A model generated the notes under the pieces. That model worked only from the letters and a program-made list of their open reading frames with translations. It did not search any database and was not told the DNA's origin. This document shows positions 17,505 through 26,860 of a stretch of DNA of 64,000 nt, one piece after another; the stretch's first letter is position 1; each line of letters starts with the position of its first letter. The stretch comes from Bacillota bacterium (GTDB taxonomy: Bacteria; Bacillota; Clostridia; Lachnospirales; Bianqueaceae), in the NCBI GenBank assembly GCA_017441925.1, contig JAFRUE010000014.1, forward strand, positions 62,001 through 126,000, in the 5' to 3' direction. Made by a program: the position numbers and the translations under genes.

Positions 17505-19484
17505 TTATTTATCATTGGTGGACTTAGGATCCATAACGTCACGCAGCGTGTCTCCGATCGTATTGATGCAGACCGTTGTGAAGACCAGGATCGCGGAAGT
17601 AAACAGCCACTGCCACCAGAAATTGATCGCGGCGGTCGCGTTGGACGCGCGGCTCAGCATGTTGCCCCAGCTCGGCTGCGGATAGGTAACGCCGAATCCC
17701 AGGAAGGACAGGGACGTTTCTGTCTGCATGGATGCCGCGAAGGACAGCGTCATATTAACAAGAATAACGGAAATGATATTCGGGAGAATATGCTTGAACG
17801 CGATACGGACTTCCCGGACACCCATTGCCTGAGCAGCCGTAACATACTCGCTCTCACGTGCGACCAGGATCTGCGCACGTGTAATACGGGCAAATCCGGG
17901 CCATCCGAGAATACCGAGGATCACCATGATCATGTAAAGCCTTGCGTCCGTGCTCAGGGAAACCTGTGCAAGCAGGGAGCTCAGGATCAGCATGAACGGA
18001 TACAGCGGGATCGATCCGAAGACCTCAGCCACACGCATCAGGAAGATGTCGACCCATCCGCCGAAATATCCGGCGATCAGACCGATCGAGACACCGATGA
18101 TGATCTCGATGATAACGGCTACCGCGCCGACTGTCATGGTTACACGTCCGCCGGCGATAACACGCTGCGCGATATCGGCGCCGCGGTCATCCGTTCCGAA
18201 CAGATAACCCTTAAGGCCCCACTTGTTCAGCAGGCTGCCGTTCTCGTCTACTGCGTAGCTCTGGAACGCGCCGGCATAGATCTTGGAGACGCCGGTAAGA
18301 CCTTCCGGAACCTCTGCCTGACGGTAATGGTCTCCGCCGAAGGAATAGACGTTTCCTTTGTTGGTAACGCCCGTGTAATGATAGGTACCGCCTTCAATCA
18401 AGGTGAAGCCTTCACCCTCCGGCAGTGTCGGAACATCGATAACATCTGTTGGGAAATCACCGACCATAGCGATACTGCCGTCATCCAGCAGGATACAGAT
18501 ACTGGTGGACGTCGCCGTAATCTCATTGATCTTACGGCCTGCCAGGAACTGGAAGAGCTTCTCGCCCTTGCCGCCGATAGACGTACGGACGGTATCATAC
18601 AGTCCGCGCGTACCGGTATAGACACTGTTCTGCTTCTCGTCTATGCCGACGACATAGTTCAGTGTGAAGTCGATATCGACGATATTGTCTTTGTCGACAA
18701 AATTAACAAGATTGGAATATGCCTGCTTGTTGCCCCAGATATACAGCACTCCATCATCCATCAGGATCGCGGAAGCCTGGAAACCGCAGACGACTTTCTT
18801 GATATGAGATACATCCAGTCCGTTCAGAACTGCTTCCGGAACCGGCTGCAGGTTGGGGTTAGCGAGCGTTGTCTCGGTTACGGCATACTGTCCGAAACGG
18901 TTACTGCCCCATCCGTACATCTTACCGTCCTCACCGATCGCAATAATGTGATCGATACCTGCGGCAACAAAAGCCATCTTATTGTTCTTGACTTCTTCCG
19001 GGATGTCACGGACATTCAATCCGGTCGCGCCGATCTTGGTCGCGCCCCATACATAAACCTCACCGTCATTGGACAGACCGACGGAGAAGCTGCCGTAGCT
19101 CGAGATCTGCTTGATGTTGCCCTGCAGATCCTTGGGAACGGACATGAAGGACATGGTAGGCGGCAGATCCTTCTGCGTAACCTCTGTATACGCATCGTAG
19201 TACTTCGTCATGAAGTGCGGTACGATCGTAACGATCAGGAACATGAAAAGAACGACAAATACGGACAGGACTGCGAATTTGCGCTCCAGGAAACGGTTAA
19301 AGATCTGACGGCCGGGGCTGACGATCAGCTCGGAATCATCCGGTACACCGTTCTTGTACTGGATCTCTTTGGGTTCATCCTTCTTGATGTGGAACCACTT
19401 CTCTTCGAACTGCGGTCCAAGGAGTCCGCGGACAAGCCATCTGCCGCACTTGCGGAAGATATTCTCTTTTTTCTCTTTACTCAT
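17505..19484 (-). CDS. oppC: OppC-type permease with a seven-repeat RCC1-like propeller in the outer loop
   Basis: The 659-residue protein is about twice the usual OppC length. Residues 1-~70 are cytoplasmic and TM1 is about 70-92. A soluble region of ~320 residues (about 112-425) follows, then the standard OppC core: FGTDDRGAD at 429-437, five more membrane helices and the ATPase-contact (EAA) loop AAQAMGVREVRIAFKHILPN. The soluble region has seven RCC1-like repeats, each of the type GxxxSxxLxxDGxVYxWG, at about 131, 176, 234, 272, 323, 365 and 405. That is the number needed for a closed seven-bladed propeller. By topology it lies outside the cell, near the substrate-binding protein. The rest is an ordinary peptide-channel subunit. 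Confidence 0.92.
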   Translation of the reverse strand: MSKEKKENIFRKCGRWLVRGLLGPQFEEKWFHIKKDEPKEIQYKNGVPDDSELIVSPGRQIFNRFLERKFAVLSVFVVLFMFLIVTIVPHFMTKYYDAYTEVTQKDLPPTMSFMSVPKDLQGNIKQISSYGSFSVGLSNDGEVYVWGATKIGATGLNVRDIPEEVKNNKMAFVAAGIDHIIAIGEDGKMYGWGSNRFGQYAVTETTLANPNLQPVPEAVLNGLDVSHIKKVVCGFQASAILMDDGVLYIWGNKQAYSNLVNFVDKDNIVDIDFTLNYVVGIDEKQNSVYTGTRGLYDTVRTSIGGKGEKLFQFLAGRKINEITATSTSICILLDDGSIAMVGDFPTDVIDVPTLPEGEGFTLIEGGTYHYTGVTNKGNVYSFGGDHYRQAEVPEGLTGVSKIYAGAFQSYAVDENGSLLNKWGLKGYLFGTDDRGADIAQRVIAGGRVTMTVGAVAVIIEIIIGVSIGLIAGYFGGWVDIFLMRVAEVFGSIPLYPFMLILSSLLAQVSLSTDARLYMIMVILGILGWPGFARITRAQILVARESEYVTAAQAMGVREVRIAFKHILPNIISVILVNMTLSFAASMQTETSLSFLGFGVTYPQPSWGNMLSRASNATAAINFWWQWLFTSAILVFTTVCINTIGDTLRDVMDPKSTNDK

Positions 19485-19496
19485 ATCTCCGCCTCC

Positions 19497-20540
19497 TTAC
19501 TTACTGATACGGACACGAGGGTCAACCAGGCCGTAGCATAGGTCGATCACAAGGTTAGAGAACAGTCCGATGAAGGTATAGATGACCTCAAGGAACATGA
19601 TCAGATCATAGTCAGCTGTTCTGGTCGCGCTCAGGAACAGAAGTCCCATTCCCTTGAAGCCGAACATGGTCTCCATGATCATGGCGCCGCCGATGATTCC
19701 GAAGAATCCGCCGACGATGATCGCGACCATCGGAACCAGAGCGTTTCTCCACGCATGGGAATAAATGACGACCTTCTCGCTCAGTCCCTTGGCGCGGGCC
19801 GTCCGGATGCAGTCCAGACTCAAAGCGTCGATCATCGAAGCACGCGCGATACGCGTAATGGATGCCAGTGAAGAGAACGTCAGGCAGATGATCGGAAGCG
19901 CGATATGATGGAGCACATCGAGGATCGCCTTGAAGCCTGTATAGCTGGTACCGGGTGTCTTCATGCCGCTGACCGGGAACAGATGCAGGATCGAACAGAA
20001 AAATACGATAAATACGATATATATGATAAAGCTTGGCGTCGAGAAACCGATCAGTGTAAAGATCTGCGTTCCTCTGTCAAATCGAGAGTTCTTCCTTACG
20101 GCGCAGGCAATACCGAGCGGGATCGTGATACCGAGGACAAAAATCTCGGAAACCAGTCCGATCAGCATCGAGTTGCGCATTGGCGGGCCAACTACTTCTA
20201 CAACCGGAGCGTTATGCTCATACGAAAAGCCGAAATTGCCCTGGAAAATACCATTCAGTTTGCCGTTATAGAACGGATACAATCCGAGCCATCGCAGATA
20301 AAGGACAAGCTTGTTGTCCGTATCCGTACCGTACATCCGCTGATACTTTAAGTATAGCTCCTCAAACTTAGTCTCCATCTCTGCTGCTGAGAGACCCTTC
20401 TTCAATGCCTGAACCTCGGTATGCGCGTCAGTATAAGCACGGTTAGCCGGCATCATCTGGTACAAAACAAACAGAAGGAACGTCAGCAGGAAAAAGACCG
20501 CCACCATGTATACAAGACGTTTTATTATATATCTTCCCAT
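19497..20540 (-). CDS. oppB: Oligopeptide ABC transporter permease OppB
   Basis: Start at ATG 20540 follows AAAGGAG by five bases (first residues GRYIIKRLVYMV). The 347-residue protein has TM1 right at the N-terminus, a large outer loop with YGTDTDNKLVLYLRWLG and GNFGFSYEHNAPV (the OppB G-x-F/D-x-G-x-S element), five further helices, and the ATPase-contact loop RTARAKGLSEKVVIYSHAWRNAL. The C-terminus LVDPRVRISK is typical. It forms the channel with the unusual OppC encoded 12 bp downstream. Confidence 0.94.
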   Translation of the reverse strand: MGRYIIKRLVYMVAVFFLLTFLLFVLYQMMPANRAYTDAHTEVQALKKGLSAAEMETKFEELYLKYQRMYGTDTDNKLVLYLRWLGLYPFYNGKLNGIFQGNFGFSYEHNAPVVEVVGPPMRNSMLIGLVSEIFVLGITIPLGIACAVRKNSRFDRGTQIFTLIGFSTPSFIIYIVFIVFFCSILHLFPVSGMKTPGTSYTGFKAILDVLHHIALPIICLTFSSLASITRIARASMIDALSLDCIRTARAKGLSEKVVIYSHAWRNALVPMVAIIVGGFFGIIGGAMIMETMFGFKGMGLLFLSATRTADYDLIMFLEVIYTFIGLFSNLVIDLCYGLVDPRVRISK

Positions 20541-20620
20541 GGGCACTCCTTTACAAATCACCGGCTCCCGTCCTCCGCGGCAAGTCCGGCGGCATTTACA
20601 TATGTTTTATTTAAGGCACA

Positions 20621-20659
20621 AATCCGCATCCGGCGGTATAGTATCACCGGATGCGGATT
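20621..20659 (-). other. Stable intercistronic hairpin between oppA and oppB
   Basis: A perfect 13-bp inverted repeat (AATCCGCATCCGG/CCGGATGCGGATT) with a 13-base loop lies 30 bp after the oppA stop. No run of T follows, so it is more likely to protect the 3' end of the oppA message or to attenuate than to terminate. Such hairpins raise binding-protein levels over permease levels in other binding-protein operons. Confidence 0.75.
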
Positions 20660-20689
20660 GCAATAGCGTTACTCGTTCAGATCAGAATA

Positions 20690-22981
20690 TCAGTCGTTCA
20701 GCCAGCAAACATCCGCATAGTCCTTGATATAGTATGCAGAATAATCGTCATACATAGCAGGATCAATCGTCATGTTGAAGGAGTAATCATACGCTGCGGA
20801 GTTGAATCCGGTAGCGAAGTTGAACGCGCAGTACATCGGGGTTCCTGCATAGTAGCCGTAAACAGCTGCCTGATACAGTTCGTCCAGCATCGGAGCGAAG
20901 TCGCCGATCGTGTTATAGACCTTCATTCCGCAGGCTTCAACATTGGCGTTTTCCTTCAGTCCGGTCTGCAGCAGATCGGTGAACGGGTTGTCAGCGGTAC
21001 CATACCAGTTGATGACCAGAGGCATGTAGTAGTTGCCATCGATCTCAACGGTCTTGTACTCGCCGTCAACAGACTGGTAATTCTTGTCGTTCTCGTTGAT
21101 AACGTCACCAGGAATCATCTTGTAGCGGACGCCTTCGGTATATTCCTTACCGTCTGCTCCAAAGATCCATCCGTCAGCCTCAAGAACTTCGATAGCGCTG
21201 TCAGAAGATGTTGCGTAAGAGTTCAGCAGCATTCCCTGATCCATAGCAGCCTTGTACATCCAGGAACCGGTGTAGTAAGGTCCGTCAACAACACCACCGT
21301 ATCCTCCGGTGAAGTCCTTAGCGAACTGTGCACGATCCATGCAGAAGGCAATAGCCTGACGTACAGACTGGAACTGAGCCGGACCATAGTCAGCACGGAA
21401 ACCGAGCTTACCATAGCCTGCGCGGCTGTAGTGCGTGTAAACATATGCGCCGTTGGAGCTGTCTGCCAGAGCCAGAGCTTCGTCAGTCTCAGCACCGCCG
21501 GTGATGGCAGCGATAACATCCAGACCGCCTGCCTTGAAGTCTTCCAGCTGAGTAGCGGAAACGACTCTCTTGTAGGTGATTCTGTCGATGGAGGGCTTAG
21601 CTCCCTCATAGTTGCCCTTGTAGTACTCATTGCGGACCAGAACAGCGGTAGAGTCGGTCGTATCGAAGGACTGTACTGCGTACGGGCCGGACCACGGATA
21701 AGCGGCATAAGCCTCTTCCGTTGTCAGAAGAGCGGTGTCCTTGATGTGCTGTGCCATAACGAAGTTGTCTCCGTCCTTGGCATAGAAATCATCAGACAGA
21801 TAGCATCCGTTGCCGTCATCTACGATCTCGGCATCGCCGATCCACTGAGCAGCGTAAACTGCAGAGAAACCAGCATAGGAGATATCATAGAAATACGGGA
21901 TATAATCGGAAGCGATCGTTACGGAGAAGTTGTAATCATCATACATGCGGATACCGGCAAGTTCCTTGGTTCCGGAACCTTCAGTTCCATCATAAGTCTG
22001 ATACTGATCCTTCCATCCAAGAATGGTCAGTCCGGAGGTCTCACGACCAGCAGCCTGTGTCCAGACAGGAGTCAGGGAAGCCATCGTGGTAGCAAGGTAA
22101 TCCTTAGCGGTTACCGGGCTGCCATCGGAGAACTGCAGATCATCGTAGATCTCGATCTTGAAGGTCTTGTTGCCATCAGCATCTTCAGACTCTTCATGAG
22201 ACTTAACGACGGTGTCATTCCAAGCATATCCGCCTTCCTTAGTGGTAACGACGGTAGACAGCTCTGTGGTCAGGCCGTTAATATCGTTATCGGAAGCGCC
22301 GGGGCTGGACTTACCAAAGCTGGCGGAACGGAACTGTCCGGAAAGCTCAGTAGAGTTTCCAAGGATAATGTCGTTGTCCGGCTTCTCAGATGTCCAGTCG
22401 ATCAGAGCATTAACGGGGCTCCAGAACGGGTTGGTCGGATGCTCCTCAACGCCCTTGATCTGAGCATTGTACAGATCATAGTACTCGTTAGAGTACAGCG
22501 GAACCTCGGGAAGCAGGGCATTCCAACGAGTGATGTACAGTCTCCACCATGCCGCGTAAACGTCATCAGTGGTAGCGTAGTCACCGGCCGGTTCATCATT
22601 GTAAACCATAGCCATCGTCAGGAAGTCCAGACCGAGTTCCTGAAGCTCACCATTCTCGTCGGTGATGTAAGCGAATCCGGTATCCGGATCCTCGACAACA
22701 TCAGCGATTGTAATGTCAGCGCCGTACTTGTCGTACAGAGAAACATAATCTGTACCATACTCGTAGTTGCCAAGAGTCATAACGTCAAACTCGTTAGACC
22801 AGATGGGCTCTACTTCGGGCTCTTCTTCAGAGCTCTCAGCCGGCGTCGAAGCTTCTTCGGCTTTGCTGCTCTCTGCTGCCTTGCTGCTCTCTGCTGCGGA
22901 ACTATTATTATTGTTTCCGGTGCAGGCTGCAGCGCCGATCACAAGGATCATAGCAAGAAACAGTGCCACAAGTTTCTTCAT
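20690..22981 (-). CDS. oppA: Oligopeptide-binding lipoprotein OppA
   Basis: Start at ATG 22981 (GGAGGAAATACAC upstream) gives a 763-residue solute-binding protein. A lipoprotein signal peptide ends in the lipobox GAAAC, with the cysteine at about residue 20, followed by a low-complexity S/A/E linker to ~residue 55 that tethers the protein to the membrane. The body is a family 5 binding fold: DLQFSDGSPVTAKDYLATTM is the family signature, and VLVRNEYYKGNYEGAKPSIDRITYK matches the second-lobe landmark. It is ~200 residues longer than E. coli OppA; extra sequence precedes the signature (about 80-270). It delivers peptides to OppBC, and might also contact the RCC1-like propeller of OppC. A strong promoter lies upstream. 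Confidence 0.92.
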   Translation of the reverse strand: MKKLVALFLAMILVIGAAACTGNNNNSSAAESSKAAESSKAEEASTPAESSEEEPEVEPIWSNEFDVMTLGNYEYGTDYVSLYDKYGADITIADVVEDPDTGFAYITDENGELQELGLDFLTMAMVYNDEPAGDYATTDDVYAAWWRLYITRWNALLPEVPLYSNEYYDLYNAQIKGVEEHPTNPFWSPVNALIDWTSEKPDNDIILGNSTELSGQFRSASFGKSSPGASDNDINGLTTELSTVVTTKEGGYAWNDTVVKSHEESEDADGNKTFKIEIYDDLQFSDGSPVTAKDYLATTMASLTPVWTQAAGRETSGLTILGWKDQYQTYDGTEGSGTKELAGIRMYDDYNFSVTIASDYIPYFYDISYAGFSAVYAAQWIGDAEIVDDGNGCYLSDDFYAKDGDNFVMAQHIKDTALLTTEEAYAAYPWSGPYAVQSFDTTDSTAVLVRNEYYKGNYEGAKPSIDRITYKRVVSATQLEDFKAGGLDVIAAITGGAETDEALALADSSNGAYVYTHYSRAGYGKLGFRADYGPAQFQSVRQAIAFCMDRAQFAKDFTGGYGGVVDGPYYTGSWMYKAAMDQGMLLNSYATSSDSAIEVLEADGWIFGADGKEYTEGVRYKMIPGDVINENDKNYQSVDGEYKTVEIDGNYYMPLVINWYGTADNPFTDLLQTGLKENANVEACGMKVYNTIGDFAPMLDELYQAAVYGYYAGTPMYCAFNFATGFNSAAYDYSFNMTIDPAMYDDYSAYYIKDYADVCWLND

Positions 22982-23063
22982 GTGTATTTCCTCCTTATAA
23001 ATTTCGTCATGTTCCGCGGTCTGCGGGTACTTATGCACGAGCATACTGCAAAACATACTTGGT

Positions 23064-23092
23064 ATTATACATACACATTTCCGATTCGTCAA
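23064..23092 (-). promoter_or_regulatory. Strong promoter of the opp operon
   Basis: Minus strand TTGACG (23087-23092), 17-bp spacer, perfect TATAAT (23064-23069). The leader to the oppA ATG is about 75 bases. Confidence 0.88.
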
Positions 23093-23156
23093 GCAGAAAT
23101 CGCAAGATATTGTGATTTTTTTGAATTCACAACTGCTTAATCCTGCAGAAAACATC

Positions 23157-23185
23157 TTGTATTTCTCGCCTGTTTCACATATAAT
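23157..23185 (+). promoter_or_regulatory. Promoter of the alpha-mannosidase gene
   Basis: TTGTAT (23157-23162), 17-bp spacer, perfect TATAAT (23180-23185). It is divergent from the opp promoter 65 bp away, so a shared regulator could act on both. Confidence 0.7.
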
Positions 23186-23246
23186 GTGCTTGAATACACC
23201 GTTCGTTTTCAAGTCCGGCAACATACAATTTGAAAGGAGTCTATTT

Positions 23247-26200
23247 ATGGATTTCATCTATCAGAAAGTCCGTACTCTGACCGACAAGATGCATTCGCTG
23301 ATGTTCCTGCCGCCGGAGCCGCTTCCCGGTCTGGAATATCAGGAATCCGGCTATAAAACGGGCAGCACGCCCCCGGCGGACGGCTACAGACCTTTCGCGC
23401 CTGACACCCTGCTCTCCGGATGCGACAGCCATTTCTGGTTCCATGTGCGCTTCCGGACGCCGGACGCGCAGAAAGGCCGCACGCCTTTCTTCCGCCTGAT
23501 TACGGGCAAAGACGGCAACTGGGACGCGACAAATCCGCAGGCCATGATCTATATCGACGGACAGCTCGTCCAGGCGATCGACGTGAACCATACGATGGTA
23601 CAGCTTGAATCCGGCCGCGACATCGATATGTATATCTACCTGTACATGGGCATGATCGACATCCCGATCCTGATCCAGGCCGCGCTTGTCATGCGCGATG
23701 ACCAGACGGAAAAGACCTATTACGATCTGAAAGTGCCGCTGGATACGCTCCTCGTCCTCAACCCGAATACCGAAGAATACATCGAGACCCGCAAATGCCT
23801 TGAACTAGCGGCCAACGAGCTCGTCCTCTGGCCTGAGTACTCCCCCGCTTATTACAAGGGCATGCGGGCCGCGAGCAAGCTGATGTACGATGAATTCTAC
23901 AACGGGATCTGCGGCAAAAGCGACCTGATCGTCAACTGCATCGGCCATACGCACATCGACGTCGCATGGAAATGGACCTACGCGCAGACCAAAGAGAAAG
24001 CGCAGCGCTCCTTCGCGACCGTGCTGGAACTGATGAAACGCTATCCCGACTATATCTTCATGTCCTCACAGCCGCAGCTTTTCGCATATGTAAAGGAAGA
24101 AGATCCGGAGCTGTTCAAGCGGATCCAGGCGGCCGTGAAGGCCCGCCGCTTCGAGATGGAAGGCGCGATGTGGCTCGAGGCCGACTGCAACCTGACGAGC
24201 GGCGAGAGCTTCATCCGGCAGATCCTGCACGGTAAAAAGTTCATGAAAGACGAATTCGGCGTCGAGTCCAAGACGCTCTGGCTGCCGGACGTTTTCGGCT
24301 ACAGTGCCGCTCTGCCGCAGATCCTGCGGAAATGCGGCGTCGACACGTTCGTCACGTCCAAGATCAGCTGGAACGAGATGAATACTGTCCCCTACGATAC
24401 ATTCCTGTGGCAGGGCATCGACGGCACCGAGATCTTTACGAATTTCATGACCGCACAGAATGCGAAGCCTAACGCCGAGATTGAGAATTTCACGACGTAT
24501 AACGGCGACATCACGCCTTTCCAGGTCCTCGGCACCTGGAACCGTTACCAACAGAAAGAATACAGCCACAACACCGCGATCACGTTCGGATACGGCGATG
24601 GAGGCGGCGGTCCGACACGCGAGATGCTGGAGCGCTACGAACGGCTTAAATACGGTCTTCCCGGCCTGCCGCGCGCTCATATGGCGACCAGCCGCGAATG
24701 GACCGAGAACGTCCGTAAGGAATTCGAGGCCAGCACGAAGCGGCTGAAACGAACGCCGCGCTGGGTCGGTGAGCTCTATATGGAGATGCACCGCGGGACA
24801 TATACCTCGATCGGACGCAATAAACGCAACAACCGCAAATCCGAGCAGGCCTTGCAGCAGGCCGAAGTCCTCTGCGCGACCGACTGTCTCCTGACCGGAG
24901 GGCCTTCCTGCCATGATGAGCTCTACAAGGCCTGGGAAACCGTCCTGCTGAACCAGTTCCACGATGTACTGCCTGGCTCCTCGATCTTCGAGGTTTATGA
25001 GGACACAGACAAGAACTATGCGGAAGTCTTCAGGACTGCGGCTGAAGTCACCGAAGCCCGGCTCGATTCGTTGATATCCCGTGTAAGAGTCGATGACGCG
25101 GACGATGCCGGCGCGGATGATGATGAAGCCGCCGGAGCTGTCGCGGATACCACTGACCGCTACTTCGTCTATAATCCGCTGGGATTCGCGCGCAAAGCCC
25201 AGATCGCGACGCCGGAAGGGACAGTTGAGACAGCGCCGATCCCGGCTTTCGGATGGACCGTTATCGCGGCTTCCAAGCCGGTCTCCAAGGTCCGCCTGCG
25301 CGGCCGTACCGCTGAGACGCCTTTCTACAGGATCCATCTGGATGCCGCGGGACGCATTGATTCTCTGTATGATAAGCGCGCTGAGCGCGAGGTTCTGCTT
25401 GCCGGCGCTTACGGCAACGAGATCCAGATCTTCGAAGATTTTCCGCGTGCGTATGATGACTGGGAGATCACCAATTATTATAAACAGAAGGAAACCATCC
25501 TGGACGGCCGTGCCGAGATCACCCCGCTCAAGGACGGCAGCCGCGCCGGATGGCAGATCCGCCGCAGGTTCCTTTCCTCCGTGATCTGTCAGAAACTCTG
25601 GCTCTACTCCGACGATCCGAGGATCGACTTCGAGACGGAGATCGACTGGCACGAACAGCACATGCTCGTCAAAGCCGCTTTTCCACTTGACGTCCATACT
25701 TCCGAAGGCACCTACGAGATCCAGTTCGGCAATCTGAAACGTCCGACGCACGAAAACACGAGCTGGGACGCCGCCAAATTCGAAGTTTGCGCGCATAAGT
25801 GGGCGGACCTCTCCGAATACGGTTACGGCGCCAGCATCCTCTCCGACTGCAAGTATGGTTTTAACGCAGAAGGAAGCACTCTCAAGATCACAATGCTTAA
25901 GTGCGGGACGGATCCGAACCCGCTTGCGGACCAGGGCCGCCACGTCTTCACCTATTCCCTGCTGCCGCATCTCGGCGACTACCGCTGCGGGACAGTTCAG
26001 GAAGCGTATTGCCTGAACGTGCCGGCGATCTCCAGAAAGATCGAGACCACGGACAACAATGCCGACGATCTCAATGATCTGATGGTACTGGACGGCGCTG
26101 ACCAGGCCGGAATGAATCAGGCCGGGACACTTCCCGCGACCTTCAGTCTGCTCTCCGTCGACAAAGAGAACGTGATCCCCGAGACCGTGAAGCCCGCCGA

Positions 26201-26402
26201 AGACGGACACGGCATCATCGTCCGCCTGTACGATGCCTATGACATGCGCACCGAAGCCACACTCCGTGCCGGTTTCCCGTTCCGCAAAGCCTGGCTCTGC
26301 GACATGCTGGAAAACCGCGAAGCCGAACTGCCGGTCGCTGCCGATGGTACAGTCAGCTTCCCGGTGAAGAATTTCGAGATCGTCACGCTGCGGCTGGAGT
26401 AA
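23247..26402 (+). CDS. GH38 alpha-mannosidase
   Basis: Start at ATG 23247 follows GAAAGGAG by seven bases; the open frame extends further upstream through the promoter, so longer starts are rejected. The 1051-residue enzyme is a retaining, zinc-dependent glycoside hydrolase family 38 alpha-mannosidase. The zinc-binding start of the catalytic domain is CIGHTHIDVAWKW (H234, H236, D238), and the nucleophile is D348 in LWLPDVFGYSAALPQIL. An N-terminal beta domain (~1-225) and a long beta-sandwich C-terminus (~650-1051) are usual for the bacterial forms. No signal peptide, so it acts in the cytoplasm on imported mannosyl oligosaccharides or glycopeptides. A short acidic low-complexity stretch (about 615-635) lies between domains. 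Confidence 0.93.
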   Translation: MDFIYQKVRTLTDKMHSLMFLPPEPLPGLEYQESGYKTGSTPPADGYRPFAPDTLLSGCDSHFWFHVRFRTPDAQKGRTPFFRLITGKDGNWDATNPQAMIYIDGQLVQAIDVNHTMVQLESGRDIDMYIYLYMGMIDIPILIQAALVMRDDQTEKTYYDLKVPLDTLLVLNPNTEEYIETRKCLELAANELVLWPEYSPAYYKGMRAASKLMYDEFYNGICGKSDLIVNCIGHTHIDVAWKWTYAQTKEKAQRSFATVLELMKRYPDYIFMSSQPQLFAYVKEEDPELFKRIQAAVKARRFEMEGAMWLEADCNLTSGESFIRQILHGKKFMKDEFGVESKTLWLPDVFGYSAALPQILRKCGVDTFVTSKISWNEMNTVPYDTFLWQGIDGTEIFTNFMTAQNAKPNAEIENFTTYNGDITPFQVLGTWNRYQQKEYSHNTAITFGYGDGGGGPTREMLERYERLKYGLPGLPRAHMATSREWTENVRKEFEASTKRLKRTPRWVGELYMEMHRGTYTSIGRNKRNNRKSEQALQQAEVLCATDCLLTGGPSCHDELYKAWETVLLNQFHDVLPGSSIFEVYEDTDKNYAEVFRTAAEVTEARLDSLISRVRVDDADDAGADDDEAAGAVADTTDRYFVYNPLGFARKAQIATPEGTVETAPIPAFGWTVIAASKPVSKVRLRGRTAETPFYRIHLDAAGRIDSLYDKRAEREVLLAGAYGNEIQIFEDFPRAYDDWEITNYYKQKETILDGRAEITPLKDGSRAGWQIRRRFLSSVICQKLWLYSDDPRIDFETEIDWHEQHMLVKAAFPLDVHTSEGTYEIQFGNLKRPTHENTSWDAAKFEVCAHKWADLSEYGYGASILSDCKYGFNAEGSTLKITMLKCGTDPNPLADQGRHVFTYSLLPHLGDYRCGTVQEAYCLNVPAISRKIETTDNNADDLNDLMVLDGADQAGMNQAGTLPATFSLLSVDKENVIPETVKPAEDGHGIIVRLYDAYDMRTEATLRAGFPFRKAWLCDMLENREAELPVAADGTVSFPVKNFEIVTLRLE

Positions 26403-26450
26403 AAGCTTATCACGCCGTTCTGCAGCGATTGCGTTTCACGCACAACACAA

Positions 26451-26481
26451 AACAGGACCTATCGCAGGTCCTGTTTTTTTA
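26451..26481 (+). terminator. Intrinsic terminator after the mannosidase gene
   Basis: A perfect 10-bp stem AACAGGACCT/AGGTCCTGTT with a 5-base loop, followed by TTTTT. Confidence 0.9.
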
Positions 26482-26528
26482 CACTATTTGATGCCTCGTT
26501 ATCTTTATTACCCTGATTATTGTCCGCT

Positions 26529-26793
26529 GAACTGTCCCTTGTGCTGGTTGCGGCGGTAAAATTTCAGTAAAGGGCGATTTTTACCGCCGTTCTTGCACTC
26601 ATGCGGCGGTATTTACAAGAGGTTCGCCGTTTTTTACCGCCAGACAAAGGACTGTTCGGCTGAAAATGCCATAGTCAGCAGGCTTTGACGGCTTGTCAAG
26701 CATATTTTAGGCTTCCATAGAAGGCTGCCTGGCGGTAAATAAAAGAAAAATAGGCGCTTTTACCGCCATAGCCAAATTCGCAAGGGACAGTTC
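26529..26793. repeat. 265-bp inverted-repeat element with three 37-bp palindromic units
   Basis: The stretch is bounded by a perfect 13-bp inverted repeat, GAACTGTCCCTTG at 26529-26541 and its complement at 26781-26793. Inside lie three units of exactly 37 bp (26552-26588, 26605-26641, 26731-26767), each starting GGCGGTA and ending TACCGCC, with 7-10-bp self-complementary arms and unrelated centres. Near both ends the order is the same: 13-mer, 10-14 bases, then GGCGGTAAAA. No ORF is convincing. It looks like a non-coding, palindrome-rich mobile or transcript-stabilising element. Confidence 0.75.
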
Positions 26794-26860
26794 TGCCTGA
26801 GAAGCTGCAGTTCTGCCTGAGAAGCTGCCGTTCTGCCCGAAAAGCTGCCGTTCTGACTGC
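26789..26860. repeat. 20-bp tandem direct repeat, about 3.5 copies
   Basis: Units AGTTCTGCCTGAGAAGCTGC at 26789 and 26809 are identical; a third at 26829 differs at three positions, and a partial fourth begins at 26849. It ends 30 bp before the stop of the next gene on the minus strand and lies in its 3' untranslated region. Confidence 0.85.

Noticed and set aside
17790..19541. Open frame (583 codons) on the plus strand opposite oppC
   Set aside because: Antisense shadow of a gene with clear permease and RCC1-like motifs.
20651..23140. Long open frame (829 codons) on the plus strand opposite oppA
   Set aside because: It is the mirror of a well-supported lipoprotein gene with signal peptide, RBS and promoter; the antisense product has no domain and no RBS.
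24066..26210. Long open frame (714 codons) on the minus strand opposite the GH38 mannosidase
   Set aside because: GC-rich codon usage of the mannosidase keeps the opposite frame open; the product has no recognisable motif.
26552..26767. Possible CRISPR array in the three 37-bp units
   Set aside because: Only the 7-bp arms are conserved, the unit centres differ, and the spacing (16 and 89 bases) is irregular.
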